Shown here in pieces: positions 1 through 8,458 of a stretch of DNA of 39,050 nt (position 1 is its first letter; each line of letters starts with the position of its first letter). Under the pieces are notes generated by a model. That model had not been told where the DNA came from. It made no database searches and was given only the letters and a program-made list of their open reading frames with translations. The stretch is taken from assembly GCA_937922655.1 (NCBI GenBank), contig CALAJH010000060.1:1-39050 (forward strand). The letters are read 5' to 3'. The position numbers and the translations under genes are program-made. The DNA comes from an uncultured Bacteroidia bacterium (lineage in GTDB: Bacteria > Bacteroidota > Bacteroidia > J057 > CALAJH01).

Positions 1-1
1 G

Positions 2-1462
2 GCGGCGTTGATGGCGATTTCATGCCGTAGGGACGCGTGCGACGGCGTGGCGTGCGAACCCGGCTACAACTGCGAAAACGGCGAATGCGTTTGTACGGCG
101 GCGACGGCGCAAAGCGTCGTTGTTGCGGGCGGTATTTCCGCCCAAAGCGCCCTTGCCCTTGCCGTCGACCCCTTCGGCAACGTTCGTTGGTTCGGCGAAG
201 GCGCGGGTAAAGTGTTGTTCGGCTCCGATTCGCTCACCATCGGCGAACGGCGTTCGGTGTATTGGGCGACGGTGAACGCGGTCGACTCCGTTGCCGGCAT
301 GCGGGTCTTGGCGCCGACGGCCCGTTTTCGCTTCAACGGCGTGTTTTCCGCCTCCAACCACACGTTGCTTTACGGTTCTTGGAACCAAACCGACCTTTTC
401 GACGGTAAAACCCTTGCGGCGGCCGACGGCACGGACGGGCTTTTGGCCCGGCTCAACGCCGCCGGCGCCGTCGACCAAACTTTGCTTTTCGGCGGACGAG
501 GAAATCAATCGTTTACCGGCGCTTTTGAGGACGACCAAGGATATGTGTATCTTGTAGGCGCTTTCGACGACACTTTGGTTCACGAGGGAGGAATATCGGT
601 GAGTTTTGGCGGACGCGACGGCTTTGTTTTGTGCGTCAATGCCTCGTGGAACTTTCGGTGGCTGCGTACCTTCGGCGGTGCGGGCGACGACGAACCCGCC
701 GCCGTCTTTCAAGATTCCGAGGGCGACGTTCACGTTTGGACGACCGTCGCCGGCGACAGCATTCGCTTTCTTTCCGGCGATTCGATGTACGTATACGGCG
801 CTTTGGGGCAAAGCGACGCGGCGTTGGCGACTTTCGCCCGCAACGGCAATTTCAAGCGTGCGGTGTTGGGGGGCGGGGCGGGCCGCGACCGGGCCGTGGT
901 CGCCGCCCTTGCCCCGGACGGTTTGTATTTGGGGGGGAGTTTTCAAAACGCGGCGAGCTTCGGTACGGCGGCGATAACGTCCACGCCCGGGGGTACGGCC
1001 GGGGCGCGGGCCGCGGACACTACGTTTTTTGTGGCCAAAGCCGATTTTTCAGGACGGTTTCGCTGGGCGGCGGCGGCGCCCGGCGAAATACGCACCTTGG
1101 CCGTCGCCCCGACGGGCATGCTTTACGGCGCAGGCGTGTTCTACGGCGTTACGAACATCGGCGGCTTTAGCCTTACGGCCGCAGACCCCGGTTTGGGTGA
1201 AATATTTATGGCCGTCTGGGATGCCAAAGGAACGGTGCGGGACGCGCAACGCGGCGGCGGCCCCGGCGCCGACGACGCCAACGCCATCGTCTTCGCCCAC
1301 GACGGCCGTCCCCGAATCGCCGCCAACGCTTATAACGTCCGTGTTTACGACCAAGCGGGCGTCGCCGTTTTCAACAACGCCGATTTCGGCGCCCGTACTC
1401 TTGTCGCACCCTTTCCCAACCGCCGGTTTGCTTTTGTCGCCCGTCTTTGCAGAACCTTGTAA
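2..1462 (+). CDS. Beta-propeller (SBBP-like) lipoprotein, 5' end cut by window
   Basis: The reading frame is open to the left edge, so the true start and most of the signal peptide lie outside. The first visible residues (LMAISC) fit the end of a lipoprotein signal peptide with the lipidated Cys of AISC. A small cysteine-rich EGF-like stalk follows at once (C-x4-C-x4-C-x5-C-x4-C-x-C). The remaining ~450 residues repeat a loose pattern of the type GFGG/DG-hydrophobic-W-x-GG-x-GD-x-x-DG-x-hydrophobic-G, as in SBBP beta-propeller proteins of Bacteroidota. The predicted location is the outer membrane or cell surface, with binding or scaffolding as a guess at role. The stop lies 6 bp before the flavoenzyme gene, so the two are probably cotranscribed. 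No enzymatic motif was seen. Confidence 0.75.
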   Translation, partial: AALMAISCRRDACDGVACEPGYNCENGECVCTAATAQSVVVAGGISAQSALALAVDPFGNVRWFGEGAGKVLFGSDSLTIGERRSVYWATVNAVDSVAGMRVLAPTARFRFNGVFSASNHTLLYGSWNQTDLFDGKTLAAADGTDGLLARLNAAGAVDQTLLFGGRGNQSFTGAFEDDQGYVYLVGAFDDTLVHEGGISVSFGGRDGFVLCVNASWNFRWLRTFGGAGDDEPAAVFQDSEGDVHVWTTVAGDSIRFLSGDSMYVYGALGQSDAALATFARNGNFKRAVLGGGAGRDRAVVAALAPDGLYLGGSFQNAASFGTAAITSTPGGTAGARAADTTFFVAKADFSGRFRWAAAAPGEIRTLAVAPTGMLYGAGVFYGVTNIGGFSLTAADPGLGEIFMAVWDAKGTVRDAQRGGGPGADDANAIVFAHDGRPRIAANAYNVRVYDQAGVAVFNNADFGARTLVAPFPNRRFAFVARLCRTL

Positions 1463-1468
1463 CCCTTC

Positions 1469-2758
1469 ATGGCCACAATAGTCAATTGGGGCGGGACGCT
1501 CTCCTTCAAGCCCGCCTTTGTCGAATACCCGCAAAACGAATGGCAAATCGCCGATATCGTCAAAAAAGCGCGGTCCGAAGGCAAGACGGTGCGCGTCGTC
1601 GGCGCCGGCCATTCGTGGACGCCGCTCATCCGTACCGACGATTACCTGCTTTCGCTCGACAGGATACAGGGTTTGATTTCGGTGGGCAACCTTTCGGCTT
1701 GGGTCGCGGCCGGAACGCGGCTCAAGCGTTTGGGCGCCTTGCTTTTTGAGCAGGGGCTGGCCATGGAAAATTTGGGTGACATTGACAAACAAAGCGTTGC
1801 GGGGGCGTTAAGCACCGGTACCCACGGCACGGGCATGAGCTTCGGGGTCATCGCCACCCAAGCCACTGAAATTTCGTTTATCGACGGCACGGGTGAAAAA
1901 CGTACCCTCCGCGACTCCGAACCCGACTTCAAGTCCGTCGCCGTTTCCCTTGGCGCCATGGGCGTGATTACGGCCGTCCGTTTGCGGCTTTTGCCCGCCT
2001 ACAACCTCGAATGCATGAAAAGGAAGGAAAAGCTCGACGACACCCTTGCCAAAATTGACGACTACCGTTTCAACAACCGAAATTTCGAGTTTTTTTGGTT
2101 CCCGTATTCCGACTATTGCGCCCCCAAGATATTCAACGTTACCGACAAACAACCGATTCATCGTCCTTTGAAAAAATATCTGGTGGACGTGATTTACGAA
2201 AACGGCACGTTTAAGTTGGTGAGCGAAATCAACCGGATGGCGCCGTCGTTGAGCCGTTACATCAGCCGCATGGCGTCGGCGGGCTTGTCGTCGATGGCGG
2301 AGGTGCACCACAGTCATAAAATTTACGCCACGCCGCGCTACGTGCGTTTCGTCGAAATGGAATACGGCGTGCCGGCCGAAGAGGGCCCGACGGTCATGCA
2401 AAAAATACGCAGGTTCATCGCCCAAAACCATATTCGGGTGCATTTTCCATTGGAATACCGTTACGTTCGGGGGGACGATTTGACGCTGAGTCCGGCTTAC
2501 GGGCGCGACACCGTTTTCATTTCCTGCCACATGTACAAGGGTATGGAGTACAACCGCTATTTCAAGGGCTTGGAGCCGATATTTTTGGCCCACGGCGGAC
2601 GGCCCCACTGGGGAAAAATACACGGTCTCAACGCCGCCGACCTCAAGCCCAAATATCCCAAATGGGAAGAATTTATGCGTGTGCGTGAAAAATACGACCC
2701 CGACGGCGTGTTTTTGAACCTTTACCTCAGACAACTTTTCGGAATCGTCAAGAAATAG
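1469..2758 (+). CDS. FAD-binding aldonolactone-oxidase-type oxidoreductase
   Basis: This 429-residue protein of the VAO/PCMH flavoprotein superfamily most resembles D-arabinono-1,4-lactone/L-gulonolactone oxidases. The N-terminal FAD-binding domain (about residues 10-180) contains VVGAGHSWTP; in aldonolactone and alditol oxidases the His of GHS carries FAD covalently, here His48. The C-terminal ALO domain ends with RPHWGKIHGL and YDPDGVFLN, the conserved pair near the substrate pocket and C-terminus. No signal peptide is present, so it is predicted cytoplasmic. It follows the lipoprotein gene by 6 bp. The exact substrate (sugar lactone or polyol) cannot be told. The ATG at 1469 is the first in frame and gives the usual N-terminus. 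Confidence 0.88.
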   Translation: MATIVNWGGTLSFKPAFVEYPQNEWQIADIVKKARSEGKTVRVVGAGHSWTPLIRTDDYLLSLDRIQGLISVGNLSAWVAAGTRLKRLGALLFEQGLAMENLGDIDKQSVAGALSTGTHGTGMSFGVIATQATEISFIDGTGEKRTLRDSEPDFKSVAVSLGAMGVITAVRLRLLPAYNLECMKRKEKLDDTLAKIDDYRFNNRNFEFFWFPYSDYCAPKIFNVTDKQPIHRPLKKYLVDVIYENGTFKLVSEINRMAPSLSRYISRMASAGLSSMAEVHHSHKIYATPRYVRFVEMEYGVPAEEGPTVMQKIRRFIAQNHIRVHFPLEYRYVRGDDLTLSPAYGRDTVFISCHMYKGMEYNRYFKGLEPIFLAHGGRPHWGKIHGLNAADLKPKYPKWEEFMRVREKYDPDGVFLNLYLRQLFGIVKK

Positions 2759-2965
2759 ATAGCGCCGCCGAATTTCATTGTCATAGGATTGTCGAAAAGG
2801 CGCTTTGGCGTTGTCGCCGGCAAAACCGCTTTGAAACGAAAACGGACGCTCGCGAGGTCGGAGAGACGTCGAGCGATGTCGCTTTGTCGGCACGGAGGGC
2901 GACGTAAAATTTTGTGAAAACAATTGCGTGTTTGGCGCGTGGGCGAAAATTGCGCCAAGAATTAG

Positions 2966-2973
2966 TAATTTTA
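2966..2973 (+). promoter_or_regulatory. Possible -7 box of lpxD
   Basis: TAATTTTA stands 17 nt before the lpxD start and resembles the Bacteroidota -7 consensus TAnnTTTG except for the last base. A TTG lies 13 bp upstream, which is closer than the usual ~19 bp. It is weak on its own, but similar boxes precede several other genes here. Confidence 0.25.
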
Positions 2974-2990
2974 CGGCAAAAGTTCAACGC

Positions 2991-4043
2991 ATGAAATACA
3001 CGGCCAAAGAATTGGGCCAACTTTTCGGCGCGGCGGTCGAAGGCGACGAAACGGTGGAAATCACAACGCTGGCAAGGATAGAAGACGCTCCTCCGGGCTC
3101 GCTGACCTTTCTCCACAACCTCAAATACGCCCCTTTTCTATACGAATGTCGTGCGGCGGCGGTATTGGCCCCGACGGACTTCAAACCCGAACGTCCCGTA
3201 AACGCTACGCTGATTCGCGTCGCCGAACCCTATATGGCGTTCTATGTTTTGCTCAAGCAGTTTCACGACGAAAAATTGCCGGCCCCGGGCATATCCGAGC
3301 ATGCCGTCGTACATCCGTCGGTCGAAATCGGAAAAAACGTTTATATCGGTCCGTACGCCGTGGTCGAATCGGGTGCGGTCTTGAGCGACGGGGTCAAAAT
3401 TTATCCCTTTGTCTACATCGGTTCCAACGTTTTTATCGGTCAAGACAGCATCGTTCATCCCCACGCCGTCGTGCATTGCGACACGCAAATCGGTCGTCGT
3501 TGCGCGATTTATTCGGGGGCGGTGGTCGGCGGGGACGGTTTCGGATTCGTGCCGCAGGACGGCACACAGTCTTACGTCAAGGTGCCGCAGGTGGGCAACG
3601 TGGTTTTGGAGGACGAGGTCGAGGTCGGCGCCAATACGTGCATCGACCGGGCGATGTTGGGTTCGACGCTCGTTCGGCGCGGGGTCAAGCTCGACAACCT
3701 TATTCAAATCGGCCACAACGTCGAAATCGGCGAAAATACGGCGATGGCGGCGATGGCCGGCGTTTCGGGAAGCGCCAAAATCGGCAAAAACTGCATGATA
3801 GGCGGGCAGGCCGGCATCATCGGACATTTGTCGTTGGCCGACGGTACCAAACTCGGCGCCCAAACGGGCGTTACCAAGTCGCTTACCGAACCCGGCGCCG
3901 CTTATCGCGGTTCCCCCGCCTATCCCCTGCGCAAACAACTCGAAATGGAAGCTTTGCAACGAAAACTTCCCGAAATGTATAAAAAGCTCCAAACCCTCGA
4001 GGCCCGCATCCGCGAACTCGAACACAACCATTCCACCCGTTAA
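2991..4043 (+). CDS. lpxD: UDP-3-O-acylglucosamine N-acyltransferase LpxD
   Basis: LpxD adds the N-linked hydroxyacyl chain to UDP-3-O-acyl-glucosamine, the third step of lipid A synthesis, from acyl-ACP in the cytoplasm. The N-terminal uridine-binding domain starts at MKYTAKELGQLF and includes LTFLHNLKY. A left-handed beta-helix of hexapeptide repeats follows (about residues 100-310; V-x-I-G-x-N, I-G-x-N-V-x-I-G). The catalytic His is His242 in LIQIGHNVEIGEN. The C-terminal helix closes the trimer. Length 350 aa is normal. The ATG at 2991 was chosen over one at 2928 because the family N-terminus begins there and a possible -7 box lies between them. The usual lpxA/lpxC/fabZ neighbours are absent. 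The next gene begins 6 bp downstream. Confidence 0.95.
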   Translation: MKYTAKELGQLFGAAVEGDETVEITTLARIEDAPPGSLTFLHNLKYAPFLYECRAAAVLAPTDFKPERPVNATLIRVAEPYMAFYVLLKQFHDEKLPAPGISEHAVVHPSVEIGKNVYIGPYAVVESGAVLSDGVKIYPFVYIGSNVFIGQDSIVHPHAVVHCDTQIGRRCAIYSGAVVGGDGFGFVPQDGTQSYVKVPQVGNVVLEDEVEVGANTCIDRAMLGSTLVRRGVKLDNLIQIGHNVEIGENTAMAAMAGVSGSAKIGKNCMIGGQAGIIGHLSLADGTKLGAQTGVTKSLTEPGAAYRGSPAYPLRKQLEMEALQRKLPEMYKKLQTLEARIRELEHNHSTR

Positions 4044-4049
4044 AACCCC

Positions 4050-5420
4050 ATGGCCAATTCCATTCCCCAAAAAACACTCGTCGACCCCATCGGCGCCTTT
4101 TTAGACATGCGCGACGTTTATCGTCGCTATTACAATACCCTGTCCTACGTCGACGACGGACTCGACCAACGCTCGACAATCGAATCCGAAGACGGAAAGC
4201 CGACCCAAACGTACGACCGTTCGGAATCCAACATTCGCAAACAACGCGACGAACTCATTGAAAAAGACGGTTTGTGTTACCGTTTTCCGTGGTTGGAAGT
4301 CATGCCCGAGTACCAATCTTCGGGAAAAAAGGCGCGGGACTTGGACGACGAACTTAAACGCCTGATAACCGACGACAAGGCGCGAAAGGCGTTCGTCGAA
4401 TTGGCGGGCTTCGGTTTCGGTTTCGACGAATACCCTCTTTACGAGCATCAACTCAGCGCTTTGAAAACCGCTCTTTCGGGTAGGGACGTGGTCGTTACTT
4501 CGGGAACGGGTTCGGGGAAAACGGAAGCGTTTTTGTTGCCGCTTTTCGCCCAAATCATTAAGGAGGCCGTTGGATGGCCGAAAGCCGGGGGGCAAAATCG
4601 TGAAAAATGGTGGAACAAATATAATTTTGAAACCCAAAAAGACGCCGAATCGGCCGCGCCTCAAATCATCGACCCGTCCACCGGCGGTTTGAAAACCGAG
4701 TGTTTGCAACGCGAGGGCGAACGGCGAACTTCGGCCGTACGCGCGTTGGTATTGTATCCGATGAACGCGCTGGTCGAAGACCAGATGACGCGGCTTCGGC
4801 GGGCGTTGTGTTCGCCCCAAGCCGAGTCATGGTTCCAACGTTGGCTCAACGGCAACCGCATCTACCTCGGAAGATACAACGGCGCCACGCCCGAGGCCGG
4901 TTATTTGGTCAAAGGCGACGCCTTAAAAAAAGATTACGACTGCCAAAAACTTACGACTTTGGCCCAATACCTCAAAAAAATCGACAGATATCAAACGGGC
5001 ATCGAAAAAAAAATTCGTTCCCTTGAACGAGAATCCTCGCGCACCGAGTTTGAAAACCGTCTACTCGACGAAATGAAAAACCTCGCCCCTTACACCTTGC
5101 CGTCCACCGACCGCGCCGAAATGTACTGTCGTCAGGATATGTGGGTTCATCCGCCCGACCTGCTCGTCACCAATTTTTCCATGCTTTCGATTATCCTTAT
5201 GCGTAAGGCGGACAAGGGAATATTTGAAAAAACGAAGGCGTGGCTCGAAGAGAGCAAAGACCATGTTTTTCAACTGGTTTTGGACGAACTACATCTTTAT
5301 CGCGGTACGCCGGGCGCCGAAACGGCGTATTTGCTGCGCTTGGTGTTGGACGAAATCGGATTGTGGCCGGGACACGAACAATTGCGTATTCTTTGTTCTT
5401 CGGCCTCGCTTGAAGAATAG
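4050..5420 (+). CDS. N-terminal fragment of a DUF1998-type SF2 helicase (3'-truncated, probable pseudogene)
   Basis: Only the first RecA-like domain of a large DEAD/DEAH helicase is present. Visible motifs are a Q-like PLYEHQLSA, Walker A SGTGSGKTEA (near residue 152), ALVLYPMNALVEDQ (Ia), DLLVTNFSML (Ib-like), DELHLYRGTPGAE in place of DEAH (motif II) and CSSASLE (motif III). The frame then ends with Glu-Glu-stop. Full members of this family, common in phage-defence loci such as DISARM- and Druantia-like islands, run well over 1000 residues with a second RecA domain and a DUF1998 zinc-binding end; all of that is missing. No defence partners lie nearby. It sits 6 bp after lpxD and 16 bp before the end of an opposite-strand permease, suggesting a deletion or insertion scar. 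Which defence type it came from cannot be decided. Confidence 0.8.
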   Translation: MANSIPQKTLVDPIGAFLDMRDVYRRYYNTLSYVDDGLDQRSTIESEDGKPTQTYDRSESNIRKQRDELIEKDGLCYRFPWLEVMPEYQSSGKKARDLDDELKRLITDDKARKAFVELAGFGFGFDEYPLYEHQLSALKTALSGRDVVVTSGTGSGKTEAFLLPLFAQIIKEAVGWPKAGGQNREKWWNKYNFETQKDAESAAPQIIDPSTGGLKTECLQREGERRTSAVRALVLYPMNALVEDQMTRLRRALCSPQAESWFQRWLNGNRIYLGRYNGATPEAGYLVKGDALKKDYDCQKLTTLAQYLKKIDRYQTGIEKKIRSLERESSRTEFENRLLDEMKNLAPYTLPSTDRAEMYCRQDMWVHPPDLLVTNFSMLSIILMRKADKGIFEKTKAWLEESKDHVFQLVLDELHLYRGTPGAETAYLLRLVLDEIGLWPGHEQLRILCSSASLEE

Positions 5421-5436
5421 GGTCGCGAGCGGGTTT

Positions 5437-6426
5437 TCATGCGTTGCGTTGGGCGGGGTCTACCCGGAGGTAGACTGCGTCGGTAACGAGGTTGACGACG
5501 ATAAAAATCACGGCCGTGGCCAAACAGCAACCCGAAACGAGGGGAAAGTCGTTGTTGAGCAGGGCTTCGACCATCAGCCGTCCCACGCCCTGCCAATCGA
5601 AAAGATATTCGATGAAAAAGGCTCCGGTAAGCAATGCGGCCAACCATCCCGAAAGGGCGCCGACGAGCGGGACGGCGGCGTTTTTGAGCGCGTAAATCCA
5701 AACGATTCGCCGTTCGTTTACTCCTTGCGCCCGCGCCGCCAATATATACGGTTTTTTAAGGACGTCGCACATGCGTTCGCGGGTAATAAGCGTTATCGTT
5801 CCCAACGGACGGACGGCCAAGGTCATTACGGGTAAAACCAGACTGCGCAAATTGAAAGTTGTGCCGTCGCCGAAAATTTTGTCTTCGACGACGTAGCCCG
5901 TCGGTTGAAGTCCGAAATCAAAAACGACGGTAAAAATCCAAATGCCCAGTACGGCCGCAAAATACGACGGGGTCGAGAATCCCGTCGAGGCGACGACGGT
6001 AACGACGCGGTCGAGGGGACGGTTTTCGTGCAGGGCCGCCGTTACGCCCAACGCCACGCCCGCCGCCGCCCCCAGCGCCAAACCCAAAACGGCCAAAATC
6101 AGCGTGCCGGGCAGTTTTTCAAGATATAAGTCCCAAACGGGGCGGTCGTAAAGAAAAGACACGCCCAAATTCGGAGGAAAGATTCCCCATTTTCCGTTTT
6201 CGACGCGAAGGGGGCTAAGTCCGGCGAGGTAGGCGCGATAGCGTTGAAGGGCCGGCTTGTCGAAACCGATTTTTTTACGGACGGCCTCTTCGGTGGCTTG
6301 GTCGGCGCGGGGGCCGAGCATCATTTTGACGGGGTCGCCGGCCAAAGAAAACAGGCCGAAAAGGAGCGTGGCCACGCCCCAGAGTATCGAAATCGAAAAC
6401 AGGGTTTTGAAGAGGAGTTTTTTCAT
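5437..6426 (-). CDS. ABC transporter permease, DppB/OppB type
   Basis: This inner-membrane permease (329 aa) belongs to the peptide/nickel ABC importer family. It shows the N-terminal TM1 (FKTLFSISILWGVATLLFGLF), a long periplasmic loop with GPRADQATEEAVRKKIGFDKP typical of DppB, five more membrane segments, and the cytoplasmic coupling loop with AARAQGVNERRIVWIYALKNA (the EAA motif). The C-terminus is complete. The start ATG (6426-6424) overlaps the stop of the cytochrome gene as ATGA, which indicates translational coupling. A DppC partner, ATPases and binding protein would be expected nearby, but the gene is followed by an opposite-strand helicase fragment, so the operon may have been cut here. 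An in-frame upstream extension to 6654 is just the antisense of the cytochrome gene. Confidence 0.88.
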   Translation of the reverse strand: MKKLLFKTLFSISILWGVATLLFGLFSLAGDPVKMMLGPRADQATEEAVRKKIGFDKPALQRYRAYLAGLSPLRVENGKWGIFPPNLGVSFLYDRPVWDLYLEKLPGTLILAVLGLALGAAAGVALGVTAALHENRPLDRVVTVVASTGFSTPSYFAAVLGIWIFTVVFDFGLQPTGYVVEDKIFGDGTTFNLRSLVLPVMTLAVRPLGTITLITRERMCDVLKKPYILAARAQGVNERRIVWIYALKNAAVPLVGALSGWLAALLTGAFFIEYLFDWQGVGRLMVEALLNNDFPLVSGCCLATAVIFIVVNLVTDAVYLRVDPAQRNA

Positions 6427-8324
6427 CGCAGGGCGGCGCGAAGCCGGTTGAGTCCGGGATGGCGGGGATGCTTTTGAACGAGGTGTTTGAGATGGTTTCG
6501 GGCGACGTCTTTGTTTCCGGAAAGCAGGGCGATGTACGCGGCGTTTTCTCTTCCGACGGCGAGGTCGGGGTCGAGGGCGAGGGCGCGTTCGACGGCGAGG
6601 CGTGCGGCGGAAAGATTGTCGAGGTTCATTTCGGCGAAGGCGAGCCCGGCCCAAATGTTTGGGTCCCCGGGCTTGACGTTTGCGGCACGGGAAAAAAGTT
6701 CGCGGGCTTGACGGAGGGTGTTTTCGTCGCCGGGGCGGGCTTTGATTAGGGCGTGGGCCTGCTTGGCCGCCGCCTCCGACAAATGTTCGTTGAGCGCCAA
6801 GGCACGGGCGTACTCCTCGGCGGCCGCCGCGTACTTTTCCTGCGCCTCAAAAATTTCGCCCAAATAAAACCTGTATTCGGCACGCTTGGGTTCGTTTTCG
6901 ACGGCGATACGCATTTCTTTTTCCGCCTCGTTCAAGCGGCGGGCGTAAAGCAGGGCTTTGCCTTTGTCGAAAGGGTTTTTTAGGCCCGCGAGCGCTTTTT
7001 CGAGTATGTCCGGTTTTGGGGCGATGCGTTCGTAGTACATCAAGTGCGCGCGGGCGACGGATTCGGCGTCGGGTGCGTCGCTCGTCGCACACAAAAGTTC
7101 GACGTATTCCAACGTTTTGGGGGGCAAAGCGTCGCTTTTCAACACGCGAATGTAATGGTCGGTGAAGCGGACGTGGGGAATGTCGGCGGTGCCGCCCTTT
7201 CTCATGTGGCAATCGGCGCATCGGTCTTGCCGTGCGGCACGCAGGGACAAATCCAATTTGCAGTCGGCATGGCATTTCATGCATGCGGCGCGATAGCTTT
7301 CCGCCGGCCTGAGCGCCGTGGTTTTGTGGGGGTCGTGGCAAACGGTACAGGACAGTTTTCCCGACGAAAAACATTTGGATTTTCTAAGCCGGGCGGCGTG
7401 CGAAGAGATGCCGAACTTTTCGGGGTCGGCGTCGGGGACTAAAAACACTTCGTAAAAATCGGAAAGCCGCATCCCGGGGACAAAACGTTTTTCGTTCTTG
7501 GCAACGGACAGGCCGCTCAAATGGCACTGTTGGCAAACGTCGAAGGCCAAATCGGGCGCGAGTTTTGCAGGATTGACGATGGAATAGTCTATTTGCCGTC
7601 CGACGTCGACGGTTTGGTCGTTTTCCATTCTTTTGACGTGTATTTCGCCGGGGCCGTGGCAACGCTCGCAGTCTATGCCCAAAGGAACGTGCCGGTATTT
7701 ATTGACGGTGCCGGGGACGTGTTGGGCAAAAGCGTTGTGGCAATTCATACATTCGACGCCGATGGGCCGGGAGAATCGCGAGTTGGCGCCGTTTTCGTAG
7801 CCCGGACTCAGGTCCCACTTTTTTTCGACGACGTACCACGTGATGGGCGCCTCGAAAACAAAACCGTTGCGCTCGATAAGATACGAACGCGTTTGTCGTC
7901 CCGAACCGACGACGTAATCCACTTTTTCCCTTCGTCGGTAAACGGTGTCTTGGTTGTCGAGCCGATATTCTTCGACAATCATCGAATCGCCGTCCCAAAA
8001 CGCCCGGTAATAAAAATCCGAATGCGGGTCGTAAACAGCGGGGCCGAAGATTTCTATGATGTTTTCGCGATTGGGACGGTAAAACGAACGGCCCATACCC
8101 GTTTGGAAATAATCTTTGGCCACGTCCTCGTGGCATTTGACGCAAGTTTGCGAGCCGACATAGCCCACGCCCTCGCGGTGATTGAGGTATTGACCATCGT
8201 TAGTGCATCCATGAATAAAAATAGACAATATTGTTGCAACAATAGTCAATTTAATGCTAAATAAATGATATAAAAAAATTTTTTTAAATTCAATTTTTTG
8301 AAAAAGTGTCTTTTTTGTCGTCAT
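6423..8324 (-). CDS. Seven-heme cytochrome c / TPR lipoprotein
   Basis: The protein has 633 residues. The N-terminus has a hydrophobic segment ending in FIHGC, a probable lipobox (Cys40). Seven CxxCH heme-binding motifs follow: CVKCH (residues 61-65), CMNCH, CERCH, CQQCH, CTVCH, CMKCH and CADCH, with the HGPG and CHDPHK contexts seen in cytochrome c554-like and doubled-CXXCH proteins. The last ~200 residues form tetratricopeptide repeats (for example AEYRFYLGEIFEAQEKYAAAAEEYARALALNE). It is predicted to sit on the periplasmic side or outer membrane and to move electrons or bind partners; no substrate can be named. It is coupled by a 4-bp overlap to the DppB-like permease and divergent from the beta-helix gene. 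No cytochrome biogenesis genes are in the window. Confidence 0.88.
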   Translation of the reverse strand: MTTKKTLFQKIEFKKIFLYHLFSIKLTIVATILSIFIHGCTNDGQYLNHREGVGYVGSQTCVKCHEDVAKDYFQTGMGRSFYRPNRENIIEIFGPAVYDPHSDFYYRAFWDGDSMIVEEYRLDNQDTVYRRREKVDYVVGSGRQTRSYLIERNGFVFEAPITWYVVEKKWDLSPGYENGANSRFSRPIGVECMNCHNAFAQHVPGTVNKYRHVPLGIDCERCHGPGEIHVKRMENDQTVDVGRQIDYSIVNPAKLAPDLAFDVCQQCHLSGLSVAKNEKRFVPGMRLSDFYEVFLVPDADPEKFGISSHAARLRKSKCFSSGKLSCTVCHDPHKTTALRPAESYRAACMKCHADCKLDLSLRAARQDRCADCHMRKGGTADIPHVRFTDHYIRVLKSDALPPKTLEYVELLCATSDAPDAESVARAHLMYYERIAPKPDILEKALAGLKNPFDKGKALLYARRLNEAEKEMRIAVENEPKRAEYRFYLGEIFEAQEKYAAAAEEYARALALNEHLSEAAAKQAHALIKARPGDENTLRQARELFSRAANVKPGDPNIWAGLAFAEMNLDNLSAARLAVERALALDPDLAVGRENAAYIALLSGNKDVARNHLKHLVQKHPRHPGLNRLRAALR

Positions 8325-8348
8325 TTAACCCAACTTTGTCGAAAAATG

Positions 8349-8380
8349 TTGCATGCTACTTTCTTTAATCTCTAACTTTG
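8349..8380 (+). promoter_or_regulatory. Bacteroidota-type promoter of the beta-helix gene
   Basis: A -33 TTG (8349-8351) and a full-match -7 TAACTTTG (8373-8380) are separated by 21 bp, close to the Bacteroidota consensus. Transcription would start near 8387 and leave a ~70-nt AT-rich leader before the ATG at 8459. Confidence 0.55.
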
Positions 8381-8458
8381 CGCCGTGCAATTGAGTTTTT
8401 AGACTCTTTCACAAAAATTAAGCATAATTTAGTGAGGTTACAAAACCGATACAAATAT

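Noticed and set aside
3138-4070. 310-codon minus-strand frame over lpxD
   Set aside because: Shadow of lpxD; GC-rich third positions keep the opposite strand open. The same applies to long frames opposite the oxidase, accC, the M1 peptidase, glmM and the beta-helix gene.
5224-5835. 203-codon plus-strand frame across the helicase end, considered as a frameshifted continuation
   Set aside because: The frame before 5420 is a shifted reading of the helicase and after 5436 is antisense to the permease; it shows no motif IV-VI or DUF1998 residues.
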